Source: Cryptomeria japonica
Lineage: Eukaryota > Streptophyta > Pinopsida > Cupressales > Cupressaceae
Reading direction: 5' to 3'
Assembly (NCBI RefSeq): GCF_030272615.1
Contig: NC_081415.1
Location: forward strand, 107,574,406 to 107,638,405
DNA length: 64,000 nucleotides
Made by a program: the position numbers and the translations under genes. This document shows, piece by piece, positions 39,601 through 50,624 of this stretch. The first letter of the stretch is position 1. Every line of letters begins with the position of its first letter. The notes under the pieces were generated by a model. That model was not told where the DNA came from, made no database searches, and worked only from the letters and a program-made list of their open reading frames with translations.

Positions 39601-40042
39601 ATTTTAGATTAAAATATAATGTCAATCTTATTTACTGTTGTATTTATCAAAAAAATTCAATGTTGATTACACAGTATATCAAACTATCCAAGTTCGTATA
39701 TGAAAGACTTATCACATTGTAGATCGCTCTCTCTCTCACAATATTCTCTATCTCAATAACTAATCTTGACTATACATAATATCAACTTACATATGTTGAC
39801 TTCTCTCTATATTGTTCATTGTGTATATCTCACGTTGGAATGTGATATGGTTGATATTATATAGGCTCGGTGGTCAACATAGAGTCACAACTCTATGTGA
39901 AATTGACACAGTTCCACATAGAGTCGTGACTCCTATGTGGAGCCATGTTTATCGATAACTATCGATAACAATAATCAATGCATAACCAAACAATATGCAA
40001 TCGGTATAGTTAGTGTAACCTATGATATGTTATGATAGTAAT
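36680..40042. other. Intergenic, nothing firmly recognised
   Basis: AT-rich with only short frames. A possible short LTR runs from TGTAGGACCTAAAATTAAC (37017) to AGGGGTTTACA (37356), but the flanking bases (GATAG and TATTA) do not match and no partner exists. No RNA genes were recognised. Confidence 0.5.
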
Positions 40043-40096
40043 GGGTAAGTGCAAGAAGTTGTGTCCACTTTTTGGCCAAAAAGTGGAAGTTTTTTC
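40043..40096 (+). repeat. Left terminal inverted repeat and palindrome
   Basis: GGGTAAGTGCAAGAAGTTG begins the element. Bases 40065-40086 form a perfect palindrome with 11-base arms (CCACTTTTTGG). This is followed by GAAGTTTT, which also occurs at the matching place in the right end. The right end has a shorter, imperfect hairpin at this place. Confidence 0.9.
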
Positions 40097-40317
40097 CCTT
40101 TTTTTTCGATTTCATCCCATTTGACCTAAATATTTGAGGCACTTAAAGGGCGATTCTTGAAAAAATTCAATAATAGAAAATGTAGTGTTCGAAGTCTACT
40201 TTCCAAATAAGTAATTTTTTTCAATACCCGAATCTTAAAAAGGAAGTTTGAATAGGCATTAGTAAAACCTATAGTTTAAAAGTCACTTTTTAAGACCATA
40301 CCATGCTCGTGTACGAC

Positions 40318-40506
40318 AAGCATAATTTGACCTAAATGAAACTATTTTTCTTTATCCTTTTGGGAAAAGATCTATAACTCACTCATGTTTGATGAGGATA
40401 TTTTTTTGTAATTTTTTTCCATATATTTTTTTTTTGTTATTTTTTAATTGGGCATAATCACTATTTTGAAAAATCCGCGTGTAAGGCAAGCATAATTTGA
40501 CCTAAA
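40318..40506 (+). repeat. Subterminal direct repeat pair
   Basis: AAGCATAATTTGACCTAAA occurs twice, at 40318-40336 and 40488-40506, each preceded by a CGTGTA(C)G- or CGTGTAAGG-like stretch. A shorter relative, ATTTGACCTAAA, lies near 40119. Confidence 0.85.
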
Positions 40507-40931
40507 CTTAACATTTTAAATTTTTATTTATTTTTAAACTATATAGATTTGTCTATAGTTTGATGCCATGTAATTTTTTTTTTTAAAACTTAAAGACAAA
40601 AAAGTTATTAAAATTTAAAAAACCATGTTATTTCAAGTTTATGGATCTCTTTTATTAGAAATTATTTTAAAATAAAAAATATTGATCCATTCTCTTAAAA
40701 AATTATATATTTGGAATCTAGATAGTGTGTACTATAATGGGTTTTTGTTGTTTAAAACAATTCTGAAAATTAGGTGTTCAGATATATTTTTGAAGTCATT
40801 TTTTTGTATGAAGCTTGATTTAGGCTTGAAGTTGTAGGTCAAATGAGTTCCAAGCCTCAAGTTTGGCTTTCTGAACCATTTACCAAGCCTAATTACGAAC
40901 CTATAAGTGGGCCCCAAAATAATCTTTTTAC

Positions 40932-41076
40932 AAACGGGATCCCGTGTTGAAAACGGGATCCCATGTTGAAAATGGGATCCCGTGTTGAAAACGGGATCCC
41001 GTTATTTATTGCAAATTATTTTTTTTTTAAAAAGCAAATGGGATCCTGTTTCAAATTAAAACAGGATCCCATTTGC
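40932..41076 (+). repeat. Left subterminal GGGATCCC array
   Basis: Four copies of a 19-base unit, ACGGGATCCCGTGTTGAAA, start GGGATCCC at 40936, 40955, 40974 and 40993. They are followed by a perfect inverted repeat with 18-base arms (41034-41051 and 41059-41076, GCAAATGGGATCCTGTTT). The same motif recurs near the other end. Such subterminal arrays bind the transposase in CACTA and Ac-type elements, and that role is inferred here. Confidence 0.85.
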
Positions 41077-41261
41077 ATTTACCATTTTTTTTTTTTTTTG
41101 AATTGTATAAATATATGCTCATTTAACATAATAAAACATGTCGATTCAAATGTGCGAGTTTTTACATAATATATTATGATCTAGTTGTCCTTTGGATGCT
41201 TTTTGGTTGTAATTTTAGATCAATGTTTTGAAGGTAGCATTTATTGCATAAGTTTTTAGTC

Positions 41262-44200
41262 ATGGGGTCTAAACAACGTCAGAAGAAGAAACAGAGGAAA
41301 TTGACCGTCGAGGAAATTCAAGAAGAACGAGAGAAGGAGGCCAAACGTCAAATGGATAGAAGAATGACGATTCGACAAATGAATAATCCTGATGCTTTTG
41401 GATCCACAACAATGGAAGAGACAAACATTCAAGATGATGCCTTGGGGGATCAGATGGATGTAGATGATGCAATTATGGATGATGATGATGTGTGAAATAA
41501 TTATGAAGAATATTCCAAGTACAACATCCTCAAATCTAGGTACATCTTCAAATTATCCAGGTACATCTTCAAATCCTTCTCAGCAAGACATGGATAATGT
41601 GATTATAGGTGATCTTCATATTTCTGATTTAGTAGAAGGTGGATATACCGATGTTGAGATTGATAGAATTGTCCATGAAAATGAAAACCTTCATGATGGT
41701 AGAGATGAAATTCTTTTGAATGCTGAAACTGAAAATCCTTTTGAACATGGTGAAAATGAAAATCCTCCAATTGTTGAAGATCTGGGAAACTTTTTTATAA
41801 AAATTGAAAAAAATGTTTTGGATAATCTTCCTGGTAAGATTTCTTGGAGACAGATAAGAACATATGTCAATAGAATATACAAAGAAATTTTTTATCGAAA
41901 AAAACTTGCAATTCAATACCAACTTATGATGCAATTGATGAGAATGTGGAAAATGAGAAAAGTGATGAAAAAAATAGGCATCTATGTGAAAGCATCAAAA
42001 AAAGATGAATCTGTTAAGCATGTTATGTCTACTGTTGCAAGTGCCATTGAATCTATTGGTACAACGAGTTGATCTAAAGATAAGAATGTGGCGCAATGAG
42101 CTATAACAACTGCCATAGTGAATAAAGCAACCTTGAATAAAAGGATGGTAAGCAAAATTAGTGGAATTTTAAAGATGCATCCTAAAACATTGGTTAGAGC
42201 AGCTAAAAGAAGAGAAAGTATTGAAAGTGATCCAATCAACCAAAGTTGGATTTTTAGTGGTAGACTTTGCAGGTCAGATATGAAATTGAATATTGAAGTG
42301 ACATCTTTGGTTGAAAAGTTTTGGCATGATAATACAAGGGTATCATCTAATGCTAGAGATGTTGTAAAGTTGAGAGGGGTGTAAAATTCGTGACCCTCAT
42401 CCAAAACACCTATTAGACACAACTCAAACTAAATTTTATAGAGAATTTTTGGATGAAGTTTTGTTACCTGGAAATATCACTATAAGTCAAAGATCATTTG
42501 AAAAATGCAAGCCCTGGTATGTGAAAATTAACAAGAAAAGAGTCTCTTGTTGTTGTAAAATGCACGTGCAATTTCATTACTATTATGATGTTTTATGATA
42601 CATACATTGTGTTTTGCATAGTAACATGCTTATCCAGGAATGTGGTATTGATATGCCACCTGAATCAATCAAATAATTTGTAGCAAGTTTATTTTGTCAA
42701 AGAACCGATGGACAATTATTTTATTTACATTCATGTATTTTTGGACAATGTTCTAGTTGTTGCAAATTTTCATCACTAGTAGAATGTATGCATGAGAGTA
42801 GTGAAACTGATTTTGGACAACAACTAGTGGATGTTAGAAGATTTAAGAATGTCGATTATCCCTTAAATGATAGAAAAATAGGAAAGCGTGTCAATTTAAT
42901 CACAGAGAAGGTTAGTGTACATGCATTCATGTCAGAATTTAAAAGTAAGATTGTACCAAAATATGTGACACACTCTCAACATGCTAGATGGCTTGATTCT
43001 CAATTTCGCACATGTAGAAATACATTTCCAATTGGAAGTATGCTATCAGTGGTGGACTTTTCAGAAAACTATACTCTTAAGCCACAAGAGGAAATTCAAT
43101 CTCAATATTACAATTCCACTCAAGTTGCTATTTTTGTTCATATTGTTTATAGACATGCAGATGACAGCACAGAGGATGATAGAAAAATCCTAAGAGAGTA
43201 TCATTTCTATGTGAGTGATAATAGGATGCACTCATCAGAGTTTGTTCAATATTGTTTCAGTATATTCTATAGAAATATAAGAGAAAGAGGAGTCCAGATG
43301 ACAGAACATCTTATATGGTCAGATAATTGTACTGGACAATTCAAGAATGCTCGAATGTTTTATTGGTTAAGCAAGGCTCACAAGGAATACAATATCCAAC
43401 ATATATGGAGCTTTCTTGAAGCTAGACATGGCAAAGGAGAACATGATGGAGCTGGTGCATGTGTTAAAATAATTCTTGCTAGAGAGCAATTAATATTTGA
43501 AGATAATATAAAATTTAAAGATGCACGTGCAATTGTAGATTGGTGCAACACAACCTTATCTACTGGATCAAGTGTGAACTCTACAATTCAACAATTCTTT
43601 TGGTTAGTTGAAGAGGAAAACATTGTGCCGAAACTTGATTGTGAGACAATTAGCGAATCAGCGAAATGGCATTCATTTAAGAGTTCAAATGCAAGAACAT
43701 GGACTATATGGATAAGGGAACTTGTTTGTTTTTGTCAGTTTTGTATTTCAGGTGATTCTAATGTATGTGAGAATAGTGAATGGGTTGAAGATTGGAAACA
43801 AAGATCGTTGACTCATACTCAAGCACAAGATCAGATTAACACAATTGAAGATAATGATGAACTATTTGCATCAGATGATTATGATCGTGTTTCAGACCTT
43901 GTATAGAAAGGTAATCATTTTTTATTATTTTGTTGGCCATTTAATAAAAGTAGTTTCAAACTTTTTTATATTTGGTGTAAATTAAAAATGGCATTTTTTA
44001 AATTCTAAATTGTGATAATTTATTAATTTTTTGTTTGTCTAGGACATGTGTATGTTGTTGTTGCACCTGAGGACAATGAAGAGGAAACAGAATATTGGTT
44101 GGCTCGATGTGTTGAGACTAAACACAAACTAGTTAATCCTCGAGAAGATGATGATGGTTTTCATTATCTGACTGGTTCAGTGGTAGTTGTTGGAACTTGG

Positions 44201-44518
44201 CTAAGGAAATATTTGGCAAGGAAGAATGGTTTGCCTGCTTTTGATGATTATGAAACACATAACAAGATAATACACTACTCGCATTTGATTGTTGCAACAA
44301 ATATACAACTAGTGAGATATCGCGGCAGACCTAGTAATAAAAAGTTGTGGACAATTTCTATGGAAGATCACGAGACAATTATAGATGCTTTGGAAAAAGA
44401 GAGGATGCAGATGGTACAATGGAATAAGTATTTAAATAAAGAGGTATGTATACATGTTAAATGTATGTATTTATATATTGTGTACATGTATAATTTCTTT
44501 TTATTACATACCATTTGA
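41262..44518 (+). pseudogene. Transposase of the 10.6-kb element (DDE/D-like), decayed
   Basis: The start at 41262 opens with a basic MGSKQRQKKKQRKL. An acidic linker, a helix-turn-helix-like block (KISGILKMHPKTLVRAAKRR, about 42150-42210) and a Cys/His-rich block (about 42540-42770, with CCCKMHV and CIFGQCSSCC) follow. The 372-codon open stretch 42788-43906 contains VVDFSENY, IWSDNCTGQFKN and ARHGKGEHDGAGACVK, giving candidate catalytic D90, D179 and D220 (or E218) of that stretch. An intron, 43911-44042, leads to a C-terminal exon (KGHVYVVVAPEDNEEETEYW onward). It has frame breaks near 41490 and 42383, and stops at 42070, 42097, 42596, 42674 and 43904. The fold assignment is inferred from motif order. 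I have not matched it to a named superfamily. Confidence 0.7.
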
Positions 44519-44697
44519 TCATATAGATGGTTTAAATATTATTGTTTGATATATATAGGGACATCCCCTTATTGAGAGCTCTTACACAATTGTGTTACAT
44601 GTAATGGAATAAGTATTTAATATATAGAGGTACGTATACTTGTTTTAAAATTATGTATGTCTTTTGAAATTATTATACTTGCTTTAAAATTATACTT

Positions 44698-45600
44698 CAA
44701 ATGATCCTCTTTTAAGGCAAAAGTCCTATTTCTAGTTTGATCTCCTTAAGCCACATGTCCCAATTGTACACCCATGCCCTTAAGCTGAGTCATGTCCTAA
44801 TCAATTAATCTCCCCTTAAGCCATGTCCTATAATTGAGTTCAAATGATCCTCTTTTATGGCACATGTCTTATTTCTAGTTTGATCCCCTTAAGCCACATG
44901 TCCGAATCATACACCCATCCCCTTAAGCCGAGTCATGTCTTAATCAATTAATCTCCCCTTAAGCCATGTCCTATAATTTAGTTCAAATGATCCTCTTTTA
45001 AGGCACATGTCCTATTTCTAGTTTGATCCCCTTAAGCCACATGTCCCAATTGTACACCCATTCTCTTAAGCCGAGTCAAGTCCTAATCAATTAATCTCCC
45101 CTTGAGTCATGTCCTATAATTTAGTTCAAATGATCCTCTTTTAAGGCACATGTCCTATTTCTAGTTTGATCCCCTTAAGCCACATGTCCCAAATTGTACA
45201 CCCATCTCCTTAAGCCGAGTTATGTCCTAATCAATTAATCTCCCCTTAATCCATGTCCTATAATTTAGTTCAAATGATCCTCTTTTAAGGCAAATGTCCT
45301 ATTTCTAGTTTGATCCCCTTAAGCCACATGTCCCAAATTGTACACCCATCCCCTTAAGCTGAGTCATGTCCTAATAAATTAATCTCCCCTTAAGCCATGT
45401 CCTATAATTTAGTTCAAATGATCCTCTTTAACAGCACATGTCCTATTTCTAGTTTGATCCCCTTAAGCCACATGTCCCAATTGTACACCCATGCCCTTAA
45501 GCCGAGTCATGTCCTAATCAATTAATCTCTCCTTAAGCCATGTCCTATAATTTAGTTCAAATGATCCTCTTTTAATGCACATGTCTTTTAATGCAAATGT
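44698..45600 (+). repeat. Tandem array of 143-144 bp units
   Basis: Six full units and a partial seventh begin CAAATGATCCTCTTTTAAGG at 44698, 44841, 44984, 45127, 45271, 45415 and 45558. Each unit holds three CTTAAG cores in the contexts TCCCCTTAAGCCA and CCCTTAAGCCGAGT. The phrase CTATTTCTAGTTTGATCCCC within each unit occurs in inverted orientation at about 47215-47233. It has no coding function. Confidence 0.95.
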
Positions 45601-45630
45601 GTAAATAGTGAAGACATATAGATAGAGAGA

Positions 45631-45631
<1 letters not shown>

Positions 45632-45702
<71 letters not shown>

Positions 45703-45897
45703 TATGTACATATGTACATATACATATGTACAGATGTACATATACATACATATACATATGTACATATGTACATATACATATGTACATATGTACATATACA
45801 TATGTATATATATGTACATATACATATGTATATATATGTACATATATATATATATATATATGTATATGTACATATAGATATATGTACATATACATAC

Positions 45898-45942
<45 letters not shown>
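45632..45942. repeat. TA, ACATATGTAC and TG microsatellite block
   Basis: (TA)n at 45632-45696 is followed by about 200 bases of interleaved ACATATGTAC-type palindromes and ATATAT, then (TG)n at 45911-45942. All the Tyr/Ile/Cys/Met/His-rich open frames here are products of the simple repeat. Confidence 0.95.
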
Positions 45943-45945
<3 letters not shown>

Positions 45946-45959
45946 AGTCCAACAAACCA

Positions 45960-46800
45960 GTTGTCTACTGACTAAGGCTACCAGTGAGTGTGGCCAATGA
46001 GTCCAATGTGGAGATAACAGAATGCTGATGAACAGTCATAGGTATAACAGGCATAGGAGCCACAATGGCCTAGCGACAGGTAGGTCTATTGGGGTTAATA
46101 CGTGTGCCCAACCTATCCTATGGCATGCCACCACCAACACCCTGGAATGCTCTTATATCAAAATAATTGGGCTTTAAACCCAAAACAAACTCTGCATATA
46201 ATTTTCTCAAGAAGTATAAAGGGCACTCTAAGTTGGCATGTGGTAGAGTATCAAATACCATCTGCCATCAATCCCAAAAATTATCGGCCATGCCTCGATG
46301 TGTACACCACCCCATGGATATGCGGGATTTGTTTGGTGGAATGGGTTCACCTGTGACAGGGGCTGAAAAATATCAAACAAGGTGAGATTTGTCTATTCTT
46401 AGGTTCAAAATATCCTTATAGGAGAGGCCATTAGAATAAAACTAGCATCTCTCCTCTCTCCATGCTCGATGTGAATCGAGCTCTGCATCTATAGACCTAA
46501 CTGCATCAATAACATTTTGCATCTTTGATGCAAAATGATGCATGTGTGGGGATATATGTGGTGCTCTAAGGATATCATTAACTTTCCCCTATATGAAAAT
46601 AACATTCTCATCAATAATGGCTCGAAGTCGACCCTCAGCAAAATCAAGAGGTGGAGGATGATGATTGGGTGGGGATGGGGGTGGAGGAGGGGGTGGGGGT
46701 GGGGGTGGAGGTGGAGGAGGAGGTGGGGGTGGAGGTGGTGCACCATGGGCAGGGTCATCTGGGGGGGTTGCTCAGGCCCTATTTCATTAAGAAAATCTTA
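45960..46800 (-). pseudogene. Second gene of the element: proline-rich N-terminus, unknown function
   Basis: On the minus strand, from about 46790 down, one reading phase gives a short acidic start (DDPAHGA), about 25 prolines, then a roughly 180-residue region. That region includes FAEGRLRAIIDENVIFI, DILRAPHISPHMHHFASKMQ, SIDAELDSHRAWREER, FSAPVTGEPIPPNKSRIS, HANLECPLYFLRKLYAEFVL and KPNYFDIRAFQGVGGG. Five in-frame stops (three TAG, two TGA) interrupt it. The start is one base out of phase at a C7 run near 46765-46771. It converges on the transposase gene. Two-gene layouts are known in CACTA, Mutator and Harbinger elements, where the second protein helps bind DNA. I recognise no domain here. 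Confidence 0.5.
46655..46742 (+). repeat. GGGGGTGGA-rich tract, G-quadruplex candidate
   Basis: A purine/T-rich stretch of GGT, GGGGT and GGA runs encodes the proline tract on the other strand. It contains many runs of at least four Gs separated by single T or A bases. Confidence 0.85.
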
Positions 46801-47160
46801 TATATCAAACAAATACATGTGATGATGTGTATGTAATCTGAGCTCTGCATATATATATATATACACATGTACACATTCAATACATTTAATTAAAAATAAA
46901 ATAAGAATTTAAATTCTAACTTTTAAAACTAAAACATGAATTTAAATTACAAATAATTTTAAAACATGTAGAATCTACATATATATGCATTGTAAACATA
47001 TATATACATATACAAACTTTACAAACAGATAAATGATAAAAAATTACATGTGTACATATGAAATCAAGAACATGCACAGTTTTACATATAATATATATGA
47101 TCATGTACATAAGAATTTAAAAGTTAACATCTACATGAAAATGTTTATAATTAATCATCA
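46801..47160. other. Short non-coding segment with ATATAC repeats
   Basis: AT-rich, with a TA run near 46851-46861 and CATATATATG-type palindromes near 46977-47010. It lies upstream (minus strand) of the second gene and could hold its promoter. No TATA box can be picked out from the many TA runs. Confidence 0.4.
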
Positions 47161-47440
47161 AGTGACACACGACTTAAGGGGATTGGCCTATAGTTAGGAC
47201 ACATGGCTTAAGGGGATCAAACTAGAAATAGGATAATTTTGGCTTAAGGGGATAGGCCTAAATAGGTTGTAATTAAATTTTGTAATCAATCATTTAAGAC
47301 ACACGACTTAAATGGATTGTCCTAACTAGGACAATTGGCTTAAGGGGGTAGGCCTAATTAGGATGTATGTTAATAGATTGGCTTAAGGGGATAGATTGAA
47401 TGTATGTTAATAGGGGAATTGTCATAATAGTATGTTAAGA
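47161..47440. repeat. CTTAAGG-rich segment, inverted relative to 44.7-45.6 kb
   Basis: GGACACATGGCTTAAGGGGA at 47197-47216 continues with TCAAACTAGAAATAGGAT. This is the reverse complement of part of the 143-bp unit. GGCTTAAGGGGATAGGCC and related phrases recur every 50-100 bases. Confidence 0.85.
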
Positions 47441-48760
47441 ATAGTAATTTAATGTAAATTTAGTTGATTTAATGTACTTAGAATATGAATTTCAAATTTA
47501 GCAACTACAAATTATAGCATGTATGTGGCTTAAGGGAAGGAGCCTAAATTATAGGATGTACATGCATTTCCTAATTACATGTGTCTTAAGGGGACATGGT
47601 CAAAATTAAATTACATTTGATCATAATTAAGTTTAATAAATTGAATATATAGTTAATAGGACCTATTTCATGCTATTTAATATATATGGCATTTAATAAT
47701 ATATATAGTTAATAGGTCCTAGTATGTTAAAAGGGGAATTGTCGTAATAGTATGTTTAGAGGCCCGTATGATTGTAAATATAGTTAATTTAATGTACTTA
47801 GAATAGGAATTTCAAATTTAGCATCTACAAATTATAGGATGTATGTGGCTTAAGGGGAGGAGCCTAAATTATAGGATGTACGTGCATTTCCTAATTACAT
47901 GTGTCTTAAGGGGGCATGGTCGAAATTAAATTACATTTGATCATAATTAAGTTTAATAAATTGAAACATAGTTAATAGGACCTATTTCATGCTATTTAAT
48001 ATATATGGCATTTAATAATATATATAGTTAATAGGTCCTAGTATGTTAAAAGGGGAATTGTCGTAATAGTATGTTTAGAGGCCCATATGGTTGTAAATAT
48101 AGTTAATTTAATGTACTTAGAATAGGAATTTCAAATTTAGCAACTACAAATTATATGATGTATGTGGCTTAAGGGGACAAGCATAAATTCTAGGATGTAC
48201 GTGCATTTCCTAATTACATGTGTCTTAAGGGGACATGGTCGAAATTAAATTATATTTGATCATAATTAAGTTTAATAAACTGAATATATAGTTAATAGCA
48301 CCTATTTCATGCTATTTAATATATATGGCATTTAATAATATATATAGTTAATAGGTCCTAGTATGTTAAAAGGGGAATTGTCGTAATAGTATGTTAAGAG
48401 GCTCGTATGGTTGTAAATAGTTGATTTAATGTACTTACAATAGGAATTTCAAATTTAGCATCTATAAATTATAGGATGTATGTGGCTTAAGGGGAGAGGC
48501 ATAAATTCTAGGATGTATCTGGCTTAAGGGGACAGGCCTAGAAATTATAGGATGTAAGTGCAACATTTCCTAATTACATGTGTCTTAAGGGGACATGGTT
48601 GAAATTATATTACATTTGATCATAATTAAGTTTAATAAATTGAATATATAGTTAATAGGACCTATTACATGCTATTTAAGAGGCCCGTATGGTTGTAATT
48701 AGTTAATTTCATGTAAGTTTAGAATAAGAATTTCAAATTTAGCATCTACAACTTTTGTAA
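47441..48760 (+). repeat. Tandem array of about 319-bp units
   Basis: Units are marked by GTATGTGGCTTAAGGG at 47521, 47841, 48160 and 48478, spacings of 320, 319 and 318. Each contains ATTACATGTGTCTTAAGGGG, TTTGATCATAATTAAG, GTTAATAGGACCTATT and TTAAAAGGGGAATTGTCGTA. The last unit is rearranged, with a local duplication at 48480-48550. Repeats degrade into shorter GTCCTAGTATA phrases up to about 49110. Confidence 0.9.
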
Positions 48761-49279
48761 TTAATCATTTAAGACACATGACTTAAACGGATTGGGCTAA
48801 TTAGGATGTATGTGGCTTAAGATGATAGGCCTAATTAGGATGTATGTGGCTTAATACCATTTTCCTAGATTATAGGATGTATGTGGCAAGTAAAGGAAAG
48901 AAGATTTACTTTAAATATAGGACACACATGTGGCTTAAGGGGATCATTTTATAAGGTCCTAGTATATACATATAGTTAATAGGTCCTAGTATACATTTTA
49001 AAATGTCCTAGTATACATATAGTTTATAGGTCCTAGTATACATATAGTTAAGGGGATCATTTTATAAGAAGATTTACTTTAAATATAGTTAATAGGTCCT
49101 AGTATACATTAAAATGGGTATGATTGTAATAGTATGTTTTAAAAGGGGTATAGTCATAATTAGTTAATTACTTAATTTCATGTACTTAAGACACTCAACT
49201 TAAGGGGATTGGCGTAGGTACACAATATAGGAGATCTTATGTGGTCAAATTAGGTCATAAGGGGTACATGTTGTGTACA

Positions 49280-49870
49280 TAAATGTTAAAAAAGTGGCAT
49301 GTGTGTGATGGGCCTTTAGGACCACATTGTGTTGTAAGGGGTCACACATGTGTTCTAACACATGCGTGACCCCTTACTACATATGAGCCCTTTTAACATC
49401 CTATACTTAGTGCATGCAATATACCCCAGCTACTAGGATGGTAAAAGGGGCCATATGTGGTCCTAAGGGGTCACACATGTGTTCTAACACATATTTGACC
49501 CCTTAGGACCATATTATGACCCATTAGAACAGAATGTGGTCCTAGTAAAGGCTCGTCACACACATACATGCATTCTAACTCAAGGTATAATATAGACATG
49601 GCTCAAACTAAATTATAGGACAAATGTGGCTTAAAAGGGGAATGAATTTGAAAATAGGAGATGGCTTAAGGGGATACATGCATGTGTTCTACAATGTACA
49701 TGTGCGAGCCCATGGGATCGTGCATAGTGTCCTAAGGGGTCATGTATGTGGTCCTAAGGGGTCACACATGTACATTAGAATGTGCATGAATGACCCCTTA
49801 AGACCACATACATGACCCCTTTGGACACTATGGCTGATCCTATGGGGTCATATGTGGTCGTAAGGGGTTG
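49280..49870. repeat. Series of long hairpins with AAGGGGTCA arms
   Basis: At least three near-perfect inverted repeats. One, 49336-49380, has arms TAAGGGGTCACACATGTGTT and AACACATGCGTGACCCCTTA. A second, about 49448-49522, has arms containing TGGTCCTAAGGGGTCA. A third, 49723-49832, has arms of about 52 bases with a loop of only a few bases. Adjacent text repeats TGTGGTCCTAAGGGGTCA in both orientations. The frame 49624-49815 is a by-product. Confidence 0.85.
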
Positions 49871-50349
49871 GACGTGATGTGATCCTATGTAGTCATAAGG
49901 GGGTATGTTGTATACAATTTAAAAATATTTTAAATAGTTTCATTTTTTTGTAATTTTTTGGTTTTGGTTTTCATTTTTATTTTTGTTTTGATCTTGTAAA
50001 CTAAATGTTTTGGTTTTGATTTTTTTTGGGGTTTTTGTTTCGTTTAAAAAAAATCCTAATCTAATCAATTCATAAAAAAAATTCAAACTAAATTTAACTA
50101 ATTTTTAAAATAAAAACATACTTTTCTAATTAAAATAAAATTACTAAACTAAAACACATTTTTTTCTAACAAAAAAAATAATTTAAAACAAAAAATTATT
50201 AACAAAAAAATAATTTTTAAACTATAAATCTAATTTTTCAACTAAAAAATTAATCTAAACATGAATTATTGAATAAAAATGGGTATTGGGCATACCTGGA
50301 AGACTAGAAGGTGAGTTGCTGGCAATTCCTGTGAGGGCTCCACACCTTG

Positions 50350-50535
50350 AATTGGGATCCCGTATGATAAAAATGAACCGCATTACGTTAAAAATAAATA
50401 AATTATATATTCCAAATGGGATCCCGTGTTGAAATGAAATGGGATCCCATTTGGAGCTCTGGGCTCGGGATCCCAGGGCCCACGAGATCCTGTTTGATTT
50501 TAGGCTCGTGATGCCAAGAGCCAACGGGATCCTGA
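50350..50535 (-). repeat. Right subterminal GGGATCCC array
   Basis: GGGATCCC occurs at 50354, 50418, 50441 and 50467, with degenerate copies near 50485 and 50525. AATGGGATCCCGTGTTGAAA here repeats the left-end unit almost exactly. CCAAATGGGATCCC lies in inverted arms around 50412-50454. The region between about 49900 and 50340 is low-complexity T- and A-rich DNA without a gene. Confidence 0.85.
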
Positions 50536-50580
50536 TTCATCTCCTATTCTTTCTGCCCGATTTTGACTTTTTAACTAAGT

Positions 50581-50624
50581 CCAAAACTTCCACATTAAGT
50601 GGACACAACTTCTTGCACTTATCC
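50581..50624 (-). repeat. Right terminal inverted repeat
   Basis: The plus strand reads ACACAACTTCTTGCACTTAT followed by CC, then TAAT. Its reverse complement matches the left end at 27 of 28 positions. The inner part, AAAACTTCCACATTAAGTGG, corresponds to the left palindrome region with about ten bases fewer. Confidence 0.9.

Larger units (their letters stand above)
40043..50624 (+). mobile_element. 10.6-kb DNA transposon with TIRs, superfamily not assigned
   Basis: The two ends are inverted copies of each other. 40043-40070 and 50597-50624 match at 27 of 28 positions and share AAGTGCAAGAAGTTGTGTCC. Both are followed inward by a small hairpin and TGGAAGTTTT. TAAT directly flanks both ends (40039-40042 and 50625-50628), a 4-bp target duplication. 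Inside are GGGATCCC arrays near both ends, a rightward transposase gene (41262-44518), tandem arrays, a leftward second gene (about 46800-45960) and hairpin-rich DNA to about 49900. Because the boundaries enclose all of these, they belong to one mobile unit or to later insertions within it. Both genes carry stops, so this copy is non-autonomous today. Confidence 0.85.

Noticed and set aside
44698-45600. Regular repeats resembling a CRISPR-like array
   Set aside because: Units are contiguous 143-144 bp tandem repeats with no variable spacers, in plant DNA.
45514-45975. Five overlapping frames on both strands rich in Tyr, Ile, Cys, Met and His or Val
   Set aside because: They are translations of TA, ACATATGTAC and TG simple repeats.
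46489-46836. Long frames over the GGT-rich tract (His/Leu/Pro-rich, Trp/Gly-rich, Val/Glu/Gly-rich)
   Set aside because: They are other phases of the polyproline-coding tract of the second transposon gene.
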